Origin: Timema cristinae | Taxonomy: Eukaryota > Arthropoda > Insecta > Phasmatodea > Timematidae | Direction: 5' to 3' | NCBI GenBank assembly: GCA_039000515.1 | Contig: JBCFYV010000100.1 | Location: 55,365,433-55,429,432 of the forward strand | DNA: 64,000 bases | Translations under genes and position numbers: made by a program | In this document: in pieces, positions 32,475-43,654 of the stretch | Layout: every line of letters starts with the position of its first letter | How positions within the stretch are numbered: position 1 is the stretch's first letter | Notes under the pieces: model-generated | Told to the model about the DNA's origin: nothing | The model's database searches: none | The model's input: only the letters and a program-made list of their open reading frames with translations

Positions 32475-32760
32475 GTGTGTAAGAGACCTGCTTTGGAGAG
32501 TTGTTATATAGCTGTGTAAGAGACCCGCTATGGAGAGTTGTTCTATAGCTGTGTAAGAGACCGCTATGGAGAGTTGTTCTATGGCTGTGTAAGAGACCTG
32601 CTATGGAGAGTTGTTCTATAGGTGTGTAAGAGACCCACTATGGAGAGTTGTTCTATAGGTGTGTAAGAGACCTGCTATGGAGAGTTGTTCTATAGGTGTG
32701 TAAGAGACCTGCTATGGAGAATTGTTCTATAGGTTGTGAAGAGACCTGCTATGGAGAAAA
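32475..32760. repeat. 37-bp tandem repeat, about 8 copies
   Basis: Unit GTGTGTAAGAGACCTGCTAT plus GGAGAGTTGTTCTATAG. It sits just upstream of the LINE-derived array. Confidence 0.94.
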
Positions 32761-32779
32761 GAAGTTCCTTTTAAGTGTA

Positions 32780-33775
32780 AGGAAGTATAGTACTTTGTAC
32801 CCTTTGTCACACATGCAGCAGAAATATGGACAATGAATGTAAGAGAGACCAGGAAAGTGGAGGACATGGGAATGAAGTTAGTGAGGAGCAAGTTAGCTGT
32901 CATGAGGAGATACAAGAGTACATGAGATATTAGAGGAAGCAAGACAGAGATGGTATGGACATGTAATGAGGATGTTGGAGTACATGAGATAGTAGTGGAA
33001 GCAAGACTGAGATGGTATGGGCATGTAATGAGGATGTTGGAGTGCATGAGATAGTAGAGGAAGTAAGACTGAGATGGTATGGTCATGTAATGAGGATGTT
33101 GGAGTGCATGAGATAGTAGAGGAAGTAAGACTGAGATGGTATGGTCATGTAATGAGGATGTTGGAGTACATGAGATAGTAGAGGAAGCAAGACAGAGAGG
33201 ATATGGTCATGTAATGAGGATGTTGGAGTACATGAGATAGTAGAGGAAGTAAGACTGAGATGGTATGGACATGTAATGAGGATGTTGGAGTACATGAGAT
33301 AGTAGAGGAAGCAAGACAGAGAGGATATGGTCATGTAATGAGGATGTTGGAGTACATGAGATAGTAGAGGAAGTAAGACTGAGATGGTATGGTCATGTAA
33401 TGAGGATGTTGGAGTACATGAGATAGTAGTGGAAGCAAGACTGAGATGGTATGGGCATGTAATGAGGATGTTGGAGTGCATGAGATAGTAGAGGAAGTAA
33501 GACTGAGATGGTATGGTCATGTAATGAGGATGTTGGAGTACAAGAGATAGTAGAGGAAGCAAGACAGAGAGGATATGGTCATGTAATGAGGATGTTGGAG
33601 AAGGAGAGGATGCCAAAGAAAATTATGAAAATAAAATATGTAGGGAAAACACCGCAAGGAAGATATGGGAGAAGCAGATAACAGAAAGTGTTCAAGTGAG
33701 AAGAGAAGGATTAAAAGTAATTAAAGTAGGAAGAATGGCGGAAAGGCATAGGAAGATGGTGGCATTTTACTAAAC
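32780..33775 (+). mobile_element. LINE tail, type L2x (RWYGHVMRM peptide), with 62-bp array
   Basis: Frames read EEARLRWYGHVMRMLE and, after the array, fragments resembling the R-M-P-K-K and G-R-P/R-W tail common in arthropod LINEs. The 62-bp segment coding the RWYGHVMRM part is repeated about 11 times (32910-33600). Stops are present in every unit (ATGAGATAGTAG). Confidence 0.75.
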
Positions 33776-34029
33776 TGACGAAGTCACAGTCTGGAAACAG
33801 TTGTTATTGATGTTTCTGACGATACTAACATATTTCTCACACAAGCCGTACGTATGTGAGTCTGGCTTTATTACGAAATATCGAGCATCAATAGTGCCTT
33901 ACTGAGAGGAAGGTTAACCCGATAACCTCTCAATCAAACCCAAGGGCATTAGGCTCGATTTACCACAGAATGATGCAAAGTCCTATCCATTGAGTGCAAA
34001 TAGTGACGAATCAAAACCTCAAAAAAAAA

Positions 34030-34318
34030 TATTATTATTATTATTATCACCGCGTCTTACTACCCGTCGGTTATACGCACTTACGCTAATGTGTAATGTA
34101 GGGTGATTGTGAGATGGAATGGAGGACCTACAGTTTAACGTGGGATCCGAACCACGGTGGAGGCCTGGCATTCCACGTATTCACAAGTTGTGATTAATAC
34201 ACGTCTTGTCAGAGGTGAAGGAAGGGTTTGGTAATCAGATAAATCTGTGTCGGGACCAGAGGATTGAACCCCGGACCCCCAGCACAGAAGTCCGACACCA
34301 TAGACCACCAGGTCACCT
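34030..34318 (-). mobile_element. SINE-2 family copy with ATT tail
   Basis: Starts (ATT)n, tail complement ACTACCCGTCGGTTATACGC, ends AGACCACCAGGTCACC. Confidence 0.94.
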
Positions 34319-34359
34319 GTATAAGAAAAAAAACCTATTTTTTTCAGCATGCATCCAAA

Positions 34360-34597
34360 CTTCCTGTTTAGGCTATACGCATATGTACTTGTTACGCTAA
34401 TGAGCCAAGTATTAGAAAGGTTGAATTTATAGGAAGTGTACCTTCATATGCGTGGAGGGAGTGTGGGAAACAATTCAGGTAAAAAAACTCACCCCTTAGT
34501 ACACTTGACCGGGATTTGAAATCCGATATCACTTCTTTGGGTCTATTATGTTGCGAGATTTCACGCCTTAGACCACGCGGCCACTGAGGCAAGTATA
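34360..34597 (-). mobile_element. SINE-1 family copy
   Basis: Diverged tail TTCCTGTTTAGGCTATACGC, body, and head ACCACGCGGCCACTGAGGC. Confidence 0.85.
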
Positions 34598-34664
34598 ACA
34601 ATTCATTATTGAGGCCACTAAAGAAATTAAGTAGCTAGATCCAATTTAAATGGCCAACAAAACC

Positions 34665-34925
34665 ATATTCTTGGATGACGTAGGTGGTCTTGAGGTAAAG
34701 TGCTAGCCTCAGGACCCGATGTGTGTGGGGTTCAAACCCAGCCGGGGTCGACGGATTTCTTTCTTGAGTGATACAAATCCGTAGCACAACTTTCTTCGAA
34801 GAGGAAGTAAAGCCGTCGGTCTCATGTTGATTGTGGATGTGTAAAAAGAACCTTGGGAGGTATGTGAAAATACCTTTTCCGGCAAAATTGGTAAAGTATT
34901 TCACTCTAGCTCATAGAAATTCTCG
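34665..34925 (+). mobile_element. SINE-3 family copy (tRNA-headed)
   Basis: Head GTAGGTGGTCTTGAGGTAAA, B box GGGGTTCAAACCCAGC, unique body GAAAATACCTTTTCCGGCAA. An inverted relative lies at 50104-50345. Confidence 0.8.
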
Positions 34926-34947
34926 TGTGTTGATATACTCATTAACC

Positions 34948-35180
34948 GCTCGGTGGCGTGTTGGCTAACGCGCTAGTCGTGTTGAGCTCGACTACTGAGA
35001 ACGGGGAGATCGAGGTTCGAATCTCGGTCGGGTGAACTGGGGTGGCTTTTCCTAAATGGTTTTCCACTCTCCTCCACGCAAATGCGGGTTAACTTCCTAT
35101 AATTCACCTCCCCCTTCCCTCAATTCCTTAGCGTATTAGTACTTAAACCCGAACGGGTAGTAAGACGCGGTGCTAAATAT
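34948..35180 (+). mobile_element. SINE-1 family copy
   Basis: Head CTCGGTGGCGTGTTGGCTAA, B box GAGGTTCGAATCTC, tail TAAACCCGAACGGGTAGTAA. It ends about 95 bp before copy C exon 1. Confidence 0.93.
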
Positions 35181-35274
35181 TATTATTATTGATATATTCA
35201 TTCGGTTCAGAAAGTGCACATTAAATACTTCAAAATAAATAAATGAAACTACATTGTGTTTCAGTCTCCACAAT

Positions 35275-35363
35275 ATGGTCCGACGCCGTCTGTTCATTCT
35301 GCTTTGCGCCATCTTGATCGCGGCTTGCGCCGAAACAGCGCCGCCTACAATATTACAGATCTA
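35275..35363 (+). CDS. Copy C exon 1 (signal peptide; donor uncertain)
   Basis: An acceptor-like TTTCAG at 35259-35264 suggests a 5' non-coding exon upstream. The hydrophobic core [13 protein letters not shown] is clear. Confidence 0.55.
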
Positions 35364-38300
35364 GTGACTCGCTCAGAGAGAACCTATGTAAGTAGAAAAC
35401 TAACCAGGCGTGGAGAACACCAAGGAACAAAGGATTCCAATAACAACATATTTAGTCACATGATCCAGAAATAACTTATCTTAGTAGAAACTTAAATCAT
35501 GTAGCTTATAGAGTATATTTATAATAAAAAATTCACCCGCCCTCGGTGGCGTAGTTGGCTAACGCGCTAGTCGTGTTGAGCTCGACTGCTGAGGACGGGG
35601 AGATCGAGGTTCGAATCTCGGTCGGGTGAACTGGGGGTGGTTTTTCCTTAAATAGTTTTCCACTCTCCCTCCACGCAAATGCGGGTTCACTTCCTCTAAT
35701 TCAACCTTCCCAATTCCTAATCCATTAGCGTAATTAGTACTTAAAGCGTATAACTCGAATGGGTAGTAAGACGCGGTGCTAAATAATAATAATAATAATA
35801 ATAAAATAAAAAAAAAAAAAATTCCATGTCATCATCCTGAAAGCGAGCTATACCAATATAGCGGCCACCACATGTTGACGAAGATATTGCCAAAATTCAT
35901 GGATAAAGGATGTCATGTGTATTACTTGTTCTTTAAAAAGTCTTATAAATCAACTCGTTTAATTTTTAAATGGTTTATGGACCAAAACTTAAAAAGTTCA
36001 CAAATAATATAAGTTTAATTAAAATGTGGGCAACTTTACATATATTTTGGTCCCCCACTAATGTAAAGGGCCTATACAATTTTTAAATTATAAATTGGAA
36101 ATTCTCAAAATGGCCGCCTTCGACTTGAATACAAGTATGTATTGCAATGTAAAGTATTTTGGAAAAAGCGCAGCATTCTACGACACGACGATTGAAGACT
36201 TAAATTTAGGCCGAAATTGGTAATTTTGAGCACTTTTTTAATAATGTTGAGAAGCTCCACAATAATGGAGAAGAAACATAACTATAGCTCGTAAACAAGG
36301 TCAAATGGGACACATGTTTATATGGAACTATTTCAATTGTTTTGATGTCTCCTGTCCACAGCTTAGCGGGTTTCCACATGTTACGCTACATTCTTGTGTT
36401 GTTATATATATAAATACACACACACACATGTGCATGGTAAAGTCCCGCAGGATAGCATACCGATTTCTTTTTATAGATAGGTCCCTCTTGAAATAATCCA
36501 AATAATTTTTTTAAACGTAGTTTGAGTTTTATTTATGTTGTAGGTATTATACATTTTAATCTGAAAATTGAACCCTTGATACGGGAATCGAACCCGGGAC
36601 ATTTGGCTTAGTACGATAATGTTATTCTAGACACTGAGCTATACATGAGTCGACGCGGGCATAAGGTCATTGATTCTTCACTCATATTTTAAGGCATAGT
36701 CTGTGATGGACGTGTGGAAGTCTTCAGCAACATGAGTGATTAATTAATAATCACGAGTTATCAGATAACGCAGCCCCATTTGACTCGGGAGGATTTAATA
36801 ATACCAATAGAACAATGTCTCCTGGATACTCAGTGGTGAGACCATTGGTGTACTAAGACAAAGGTCCTGGGTTCGATTACCGTATCGAGGTGTAATTTTT
36901 CAATTTTCAGAATTTGATATTTAGATGCGGATATAACCATAGTTAATTAATGATATGGTATATCTTCCTTATTTAATCAACTATTTATTTTATAAGACCC
37001 CAATAGCCCTAGGCACCGAGGAGGTAAACATAGACATATATTATTGATAACAATTTAGGGTGTTTGTACCATTCAAAATACTCCCTCTCGTCGGTACGTC
37101 CCTGCTGATGGACATGCATTAGCCCCATGGCTTCTTTGGTGCTGACTGACAGCTCACAGCTGACAGTCAACATTTAGGTATATACATAAATTTTGACTGT
37201 CAAAAGTGACGGCTGATCAACACATATTTTTGCAGATCATATGGTTTAGCGTAGGGATAATAATTTGGTCTGGTAACTTTTCAAAGTCGTCAACTGTCAG
37301 CTGTGAGTCAGCACCAAAGAAGCCAGGTGGCTACTGTACAAACATGAGAACTAAGTGAAAGGTTCTTTTTTTTAAAAGTCGTTTGTCGAGTCTTGTAAGC
37401 TGTGAATGACACGATTGTAGTGGCTCTGGCTGTTTCAGTAGGGCAACTGTCGACGCGTATACCCGACGCTGTGATCGTAAACTTCTCAACAGTCTAAGAT
37501 GGGGATGAAGCGCCCTCATTCGACTCTGGGAATACCAAGACTGGACCCTTTCTATCTAAAGTACCTGGATATTGGACACGACATTCCGGATATTTCAAGG
37601 TCAGCAGAAGCTTTTGGTTAGTTTGTATACTGGTATTTTGGGATAGTTATGTATCTAAACATTAGTATTCTAAGTAAATGAAAGAAAAATACTCGTACTG
37701 TGTGAATAGTCGTGTTTATTGCGGTACCTATGTCGTGGCTTGATCATCTGTGGCATTGGACCTAACAAGAATTTTCGTAGGAGCCATTAGGGCAGTTTCA
37801 TAGTCAGACTTAGTACGTCTCAAGTGCGGCGCTATACTATACTGCGATTTAAACTGCTTTAGGATTCGCGTGGTGGGTAGGCTGGAGCGCACGGTTGCCA
37901 CATAGCGGGAGCTTGCGTGGTGGGTAGGTTGGAGCGCACGGTTGCCACATAGCGGGAGTTTGCGTGGTGGGTAGGCTGGAGCGCACGGTTGCCACATAGC
38001 GGAAGTTTGCGTGGTGGGTAGGTTGGAGCGCACGGTTGCCACATAGCGGGAGCTTGCGTGGTGGGTAGGTTGGAGCGCACGGTTGCCACATAGCGGGAGT
38101 TTGCGCGTTACTACCATGCAAGCATACTCAGTGACTGTCAAGAAATCTGGCAACGCGTATCGGTTGCTATGACAACTACCCTTCACGGATGAGTCGAGCA
38201 TGTGACGAGCCTCCCCTTCCCTCTCCGGCTGCGCTTACCTCAATCCTAAAGCAGTTTAAAACGCAGTATCAATACAAGACGACACCTACTTAGTACAGAA

Positions 38301-41300
38301 TGTAATGGGCCAGTTTGATAGTTATACTTAGTACGTCTCAAGTGCGGGATTATACTAAATACATATGTCTCAAGTGCGTCATTATACTAAATACAGTACA
38401 CCTACTTCGACTCAAATAGAATGCGCCAGTTTCGCATATAAAACTAGCCCATATCTTAGAGTATTCTGCCACAAGTGAGCCGCAGCTAAATCAAGCCATA
38501 TGATCGACTAGGGCTTAAGTATGGGGAGTTTAGGGTGTTAAAAATTGGAAGGGAAAACATATTTACCCGCTCTGGTCGCCACGTGCTCCAACGAGCTACC
38601 TTCACAGTACACTAGACTGCCGATGACAGGGAGATCGAGGATCGAATCTCGGTCGGGCGAACTGAGAGTAGTATTTCCAAAATGGTTTTCCGCCCTCCTT
38701 CAGGCAAATCGGGTACAATTCTTTTAAATATAACCTTCCTGATCCCTAAGCCATTAGCGTAATTAGTGCATAGGCATATTTCCCGAACGGGTAGTAAGAC
38801 GCGATGATTAAAAAATAACGAACTATGTCATAAGTTCAATTTTATATACACGAGTATTTTAATTTAAGTATAGGCCTACTAAATAAGGTAGAAAATGGGA
38901 CTTTTTAAAAGATTCTCAATCGTTAAATGAAATATTTCACCAGAAAATGAAACGACAACATTTCTTGTGTCCTTAAAGGGACGCTGTGATTTGTTACCGT
39001 TGTAAGTTGCACGGGTAATCAGCTAAAGAAGAACTTCACCTTATTGTGGGGACAATGTCATCCTGTTCAACTTCCTTTGTGTTGCTTCCAGTACGTCGGG
39101 CCACGTTGAGGACGTGACCATATGGAATCTGTCCACCTACCAAGTGAAGCATTTCACCATCGTCTGGGAAAACAGCGCCGTCCAGTTCAACTTATTCTTC
39201 CCGGAACTGTTTCTGAAAGGACACTATGACATCAATGGATCTTTCGGAAATGCGATATATGCTTATGGAAAAGGACCATTCACGTAAGCAATAGGCTCTG
39301 TGTTTTTTTTTAACAAGCCTTTAAAGGCATACAAGACATAGTTTAATCATTTGTAAAGGATATTAATTATTGACCTACATTGGACGCTATCAATGATGTA
39401 TCGTAGAAGATAGAAATAATAATTTCAAGATAATAAGTTATCACGACCATTGGTAACAGGTCCCGTCAGTGTACCTGGCTAGAGGTCCCGGGTTCGATTC
39501 CCATCTGGTACCTTGAGTATTTTTCCCGAAAGGGGAATTACACCGACGGTCATCATGGTTTGGTTGATTATTCTTAAGTTAGGTTTGAATGTTTAAACTG
39601 GTTCCACACCCTCATACTCACTATCACCCTCATACTCACTATTATCCTCATACTCACTATCACCCTCATACTCACTATCACCTTCATACTCACTATCATC
39701 CTCATACTCACTATCACCCTCATACTCACTATCACCCTCATACTCACTATCACCCTCATAATCACTATCACCCTCATACTCAATATCACCCTCATAATCA
39801 CTATCACCCTCATACACACTATCACACTCATACTCACTATCACCCTCATACTCAATATCACCCTCATACTCACTATCACCCTCATACACACTATCACCCT
39901 CATACTCACTATCACCCTCATACTCACTATCACCCTCATACTCACTATCACCCTCATACACACTATCACCCTCATACTCACTATCACCCTCATACTCACT
40001 ATCACCCTCATACTCAATATCACCCTTATACTCACTATCACATTCATACTCACTATCACCCTCATACTCACTATCACTCTCATACTCGCTATCACCTCAT
40101 CACATCTGGACATGGAAAGTGCCTCCATGGAAAGGATGTACTATTAGTACATTAGTACGTCTCCTGTACAACGGTACATCAGTACTGGCTGATATTTCCA
40201 CTACTGGGCTACTAGGGATGTAGCCCGGACGGGCAATATTATATTATCCCCATTGGTCACCCGACAGGCCCCGTTTTATCCTCTCTAATCTCCCCCAACA
40301 CCACAACTCAAGGCTTTGCAAATCACCTCAGGAATGTCCATGTCCATGTAAAGACGAGTACAGACTAAACAGTTTCAACCCTAATCTTACAAGTGATCGT
40401 GTTGGTTGGTTTGTTAAGGGTCAGACTGATTGGACTAGAAGTTAGCGGGGTCACCACTGCCTGTTTTCAGGACAAAGCTTTATTTTTGGAGTCCTTGGTT
40501 CTGGACTTCACGATACAGCGATACGAGGTAATCTGCTTCATTGAACCACCTTAAGGCGGAGTGCTAGTGAGCGCGAGTTTAGGGCAGTATTTTTGCAGTT
40601 TTTATAGCTTAAACATCTTTTGGCCAAAATAAATCAAATATTTTTTCTATAGAAACATATAGTTTAGTTTTCTGCACATGCTAATAGCAACAGTTGTTGA
40701 ATATCTGTCATGCTCATGACAGATATTTTCAACAACTGTTGAGATTAGCATGTGCAGAAAACTAAACTCTATGATTCTATAGAATAAATATTATATTTAA
40801 TTTGGCCATAAAATGTGTGTGCTATAAAAAGTGCAAAAATACTGCCCTAAACTCGCGCTCACTAGCACCCCGCCTTAAGATTTAATACAAACGGTTTATT
40901 GTACAGATGGAACTCTCTAATTCATATAATCTTCGATACTCCTATTCCATCCTATCCTTAATCCTATATTCCACTAAGTTAGACCCTTATAATCCCTCTA
41001 TCCATCTAGTCCCTTTAATTCTAGAACATTTTAATCCCACTAATCCTAAATACATATAATGCTCAATCCTTATAATTAATACTATATAATCCTAGATCCT
41101 TCTAATCCCTCCAATTCTTGATCTATATATATAATCCTTTATTCTTCTAGCCCTTTATTTCTTTAATCACTTCAGTCCTTAATACATATAATCCTAATAA
41201 CATATAATCCTCAATCCTTATAATTAATACTATATAATCCTAGATCCTTCTAATCCCCCCAATTCTTGATCTATATAATCCTTTATTCTTCTATCCCTTT

Positions 41301-41855
41301 ATTTCTTTAATCACTTCAGTCCTTGATACATATAATCCTAAATACATATAATCCTCAATCCTTATAATTAATACTATATAATCCTATATTCTTCTAATCC
41401 CTCAAATTCTTGATCTATATATATAATCCTTTATTCTTCTAGCCCTTTATCTCTTTAATCCTTGATTCTTCTAATCACTTCAGTCCTTGATCCATATAAT
41501 CCTAAATCCCCGTAATCCAATAGAAAGATTAGAGAGCCGAGATAATAGCACATAAATAAATCTCTAGAAAAATCAAACCAATATATAACCAACGGATTTT
41601 TTTTTTTCACAGGGCAATCTCGAGAACATGATGGGGGACGAAAAATTAAGTCAACTGATCAACCGGATGTTGAACGATTCGTTGGTGAACGTGCTCAACT
41701 ATTTCAAACCGGACATCTCGAAGGTGATGTCGAAGAAAGTGCTAGACTTTGGGAACGGTTACCTGAAAGAGATGTCTTTCTCTCAGGATGACATCTTGTC
41801 TTGGTTGCCCGGAGGATCACACGTCAGGAACACGTGGAACACTCTGGTGGGCTGA
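35275..41855 (+). CDS. TULIP-family secreted protein, copy C (damaged)
   Basis: Five exons: 35275-35363 (or -35387), 37439-37599, 39092-39283, 40419-40527, 41613-41855. Signal peptide [19 protein letters not shown]. Exon 2 reads RKLLNSLR then, after a one-base deletion in TGGGGATGAAG (about 37501), [18 protein letters not shown]. Exon 3 has [20 protein letters not shown] and GKGPFT; exon 4 [11 protein letters not shown]; exon 5 [17 protein letters not shown] and [11 protein letters not shown]. Exons 3-5 are intact, with the same phases as D. The strong exon 1 donor TAT|GTAAGT comes after an in-frame TAG; the weak donor TA|GTGACT at 35364 avoids it and gives the right phase. An AATAAA lies at 41934. 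It is either a recent pseudogene or a functional gene with an assembly error in a G run. Confidence 0.75.
35538..35808 (+). mobile_element. SINE-1 family copy, near-consensus, with AAT tail
   Basis: Full-length reference copy: A box GTGGCGTAGTTGGCTAACGC, B box GAGGTTCGAATCTC, body GTTTTCCACTCTCCCTCC, tail CGTATAACTCGAATGGGTAG, then AAT repeats. In copy C intron 1. Confidence 0.95.
35809..36564. other. Copy C intron 1, AT-rich part
   Basis: Nothing recognised apart from short A-rich runs and a (CA)n stretch at about 36415-36428. Confidence 0.4.
36565..36740 (-). mobile_element. SINE-5 copy
   Basis: GGGAATCGAACCCGGGACAT, CACTGAGCTATAC and tail complement TGATGGACGTGTGGAAGTC, matching 6795-6965. 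Confidence 0.65.
36810..36905 (+). mobile_element. tRNA-like head (SINE-5-related)
   Basis: CTGGATACTCAGTGGTGAGA and GGTCCTGGGTTCGATTACC resemble A and B boxes of the SINE-5 head in the opposite orientation to its neighbour. Confidence 0.55.
37120..37336. mobile_element. M1 MITE copy
   Basis: Left end TAGCCCCATGGCTTCTTTGG (missing the outer CAG), right end GGCTACTG followed by TA. Located about 100 bp before copy C exon 2. Confidence 0.82.
37439..37599 (+). CDS. Copy C exon 2 with one-base deletion
   Basis: Acceptor CTGTTTCAG, donor AG|GTCAGC, phase 2 out. The exon is 161 nt where phases at both ends require 162. The spacing LLNSLR...LGIP equals LLEKLR...LGIP in copy B if one base is restored. 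Confidence 0.75.
37790..38320. mobile_element. Inverted-repeat element with internal 47-bp array
   Basis: The arms ACTGCGATTTAAACTGCTTT (about 37838) and CTAAAGCAGTTTAAAACGCA (about 38247) are inverted copies. Between them lie a GC-rich core and the 47-bp array. No coding sequence. In copy C intron 2. Confidence 0.6.
37866..38106. repeat. 47-bp tandem repeat, about 5 copies
   Basis: Unit CGTGGTGGGTAGGCTGGAGC plus GCACGGTTGCCACATAGCGG. GC-rich in an AT-rich intron. Confidence 0.95.
38563..38812 (+). mobile_element. SINE-1 family copy
   Basis: Head CCCGCTCTGGTCGCCACGTG, B box GAGGATCGAATCTC, tail TTTCCCGAACGGGTAGTAAG. Confidence 0.9.
39092..39283 (+). CDS. Copy C exon 3
   Basis: Acceptor TTGCTTCCAG, donor AC|GTAAGC, 192 nt, phase 2 at both ends. 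Reads [19 protein letters not shown]. Confidence 0.88.
39443..40235 (+). mobile_element. SINE-4 copy with expanded internal 18-bp VNTR
   Basis: tRNA-like head with GGTCCCGGGTTCGATTCCC, then an array of CCTCATACTCACTATCAC (39609-40097, about 27 units), then a unique 3' end CAGTACTGGCTGATATTTCC. A second copy with the same head and end but only 8-9 units is at 44772-45165. In copy C intron 3. Confidence 0.8.
39609..40097. repeat. 18-bp VNTR inside SINE-4, about 27 units
   Basis: Six-codon period, so both strands have long open frames (HTHYHP on plus, EYEGDS on minus) without coding meaning. Confidence 0.95.
40419..40527 (+). CDS. Copy C exon 4
   Basis: Acceptor TTTGTTAAG, donor GAG|GTAATC, 109 nt. 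Reads [20 protein letters not shown]. Confidence 0.83.
40551..40878. mobile_element. TTAA-flanked MITE, family M3 (piggyBac-like)
   Basis: Ends TTAAGGCGGAGTGCTAGTGA and the matching inverted CACTAGCACCCCGCCTTAA; arms over 100 bp. The centre folds on GACAGATATTTTCAACAACT. In copy C intron 4. Confidence 0.85.
40905..41520. repeat. Degenerate TAATCCT repeat with about 145-bp higher-order period
   Basis: The word TAATCC recurs throughout. The segment CTCAATCCTTATAATTAATA returns three times (about 41062, 41211, 41352). Lies in copy C intron 4, shortly before exon 5. Confidence 0.75.
41613..41855 (+). CDS. Copy C exon 5
   Basis: Acceptor TTTTTTTCACAG, 81 codons including TGA. Reads [18 protein letters not shown] to WNTLVG. 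Confidence 0.88.
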   Translation, partial: GNLENMMGDEKLSQLINRMLNDSLVNVLNYFKPDISKVMSKKVLDFGNGYLKEMSFSQDDILSWLPGGSHVRNTWNTLVG

Positions 41856-41933
41856 AGTTAAAACAGTTCGACGGGACGCGGGAGCAACCCCCGCCCTTTT
41901 GAAATTAACTCTCAAGCAGCAAGATAGGAAATT

Positions 41934-41939
41934 AATAAA
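41934..41939 (+). terminator. Candidate poly(A) signal of copy C
   Basis: AATAAA 79 bp after the stop; further AATAAA-like words follow within 100 bp. Confidence 0.45.
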
Positions 41940-42429
41940 CTGGCGAATCCAAGAGTCTCCCTGTCGAATCGAATACAAATAAAATATTTTAAAATTAAAA
42001 TCTTTCGAATCGAATACGAATAAAATATAGCTTAATTAAAATGTTAAATTATTCATAAGTTTCAATTTTAGATTCAAATTTCTCATTAGATTTTATCGAA
42101 TCCGAATTTGGGATCTATTTGGATTTGAAATCTTGAATGCGATTCTAAACTATCAAATACCGGTATTAAGATTTGGAATCTCGAACAATACCAAACGAAT
42201 TCTAACAAGATTCTATCTATGATTCAAGATTTCATAGTTTTTCACAGGCATAAAGATGAACTCATATACCTCAAGCTGTGAGTTAAAAAAATATATTCTC
42301 TCTCAAGTAATAATTAAAAAAAAGAAACAGATGCTAAAAAATGGTAAGCTAACTCAAATTTTTTTTAAGAACCACAAAAAACGTGATTGTATAAAAACAT
42401 AAGATACATTTCGTTGAATTATTTCAAGA

Positions 42430-42477
42430 TTAAGGATAAGCGTATAAACCGAACGGTTAGTAAGACGCGGCGCTAAA
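42430..42477 (+). mobile_element. SINE tail fragment
   Basis: TATAAACCGAACGGTTAGTA then AGACGCGGCGC; only the shared 3' tail is left. Confidence 0.75.
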
Positions 42478-42506
42478 AATATAAATTATTATATTAAACT
42501 GAATGC

Positions 42507-42771
42507 AAGGCCGTAGCCAGCCAATAATTTCAGAGGGGGGGGGGGGGGGGTTGGTGGGCACATCCCCCAATTTCTGGAAACTAGAAAAAAGTATAAATGA
42601 TAAACATTTCTAGAAGCTCTCTGAAGTGTTTTTTTATGGTAACACAGCTTCCTAGTTTGTATTTGTATCTTGATTTTGATATTGTTTGAACCATAAATAA
42701 AGCCATTTAGATTTTGTTCATAAAATTTCGCAGGGGTTTGAACCCCCCAAACTCCCTCTGGCTACGGCCTT
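42507..42771. mobile_element. Small MITE with AAGGCCGTAGCCAG termini
   Basis: Perfect 14-bp inverted ends AAGGCCGTAGCCAG / CTGGCTACGGCCTT, flanked on both sides by TGAATGC or a close match. Poly-G run inside at about 42535-42550. Confidence 0.7.
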
Positions 42772-42964
42772 GATTGAATGCACAGTCAAGATATTATAGT
42801 ATTTAAAAATGTAATTAGATTGGTTATGTAATTTATTCTAAATAAAATAATACAAAATGTTCATGTTGTCTTCATATTTAAAATATTTTGCAAAATAAAT
42901 TAAGGTAGAAAAGGAAGAGAGCTAAAGTTAAGGTTCTTAATATTTTAACAAATAAAAAAGACAG

Positions 42965-43250
42965 ATTGATACAGTAGATAAGTTTAGCTTAGTTTTCTAT
43001 TCATGTTAATTCAAACAAACTTTTGAATATTTGTCATGAGCATTGGGTCATTTGGCCAAGTCTTTTTGTCTTAATTTGAAATGTTTTTGACATATATTAA
43101 AGAATTGAGATTGTTAAGAGTCGAAAATCAAACTAAACGTATATTCTGAAACATATTTTATTTAAGTTTATCCCCAATTTTTGTATGTATAAAAAAATTG
43201 CAAAAAATTACTGTGCTTAAAAAAGCGGCCACGTCGGTCAGCGAGAAAGT
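42965..43250. mobile_element. Diverged M3-like MITE fragment
   Basis: Shares TTTAGCTTAGTTTTCTATTC, the ATTTGTCATGAGCAT word and the AAAAATTGCAAAAA ending with the M3 family, but the termini are degraded. Confidence 0.45.
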
Positions 43251-43654
43251 ATAAATCGCTGTCCGACCACGCATCTTTAAACACAATTGTCTGTGTCGTT
43301 TTATGGAACTACTTATCTATTCTGTCTAAGCTCATATTCCCATTTGTCCTTCACCTACAACCACCCTTTGTCATGTCAATAAGAAATAAAGGAAAGAAAA
43401 CTATAAAACTTCGTTTCGCTGCTAGCTCTCAAATATCTTAACATTTTCTGTTGTGAGCCTATAAAACAATTATTGTATTTTTTAAAGGGAGGATGGATTT
43501 AGAGCCCTTTTTCATCAAGCCTGGTCTCATAGCTTAGTAAATATATAAAACAATCTTTTAAAATGAGCTAATGTCCCATTTAAAGCAACAAGTGGGACCC
43601 GGCTTTTTTTTTTACGTTTTAAAAAACAATCAAGGCTCCAGATCTATTCCTCTT

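Noticed and set aside
32727..33616. Minus-strand ORFs of 119 and 177 residues with repeated L-L-P-L-L-S motif
   Set aside because: Antisense of the 62-bp LINE-derived array. No support as genes.
39574..40155. ORFs of about 120-190 residues with HTHYHP, EYEGDS or V-S-M-R-V-I repeats
   Set aside because: Product of the 18-bp VNTR inside SINE-4, open in several frames by its period alone.
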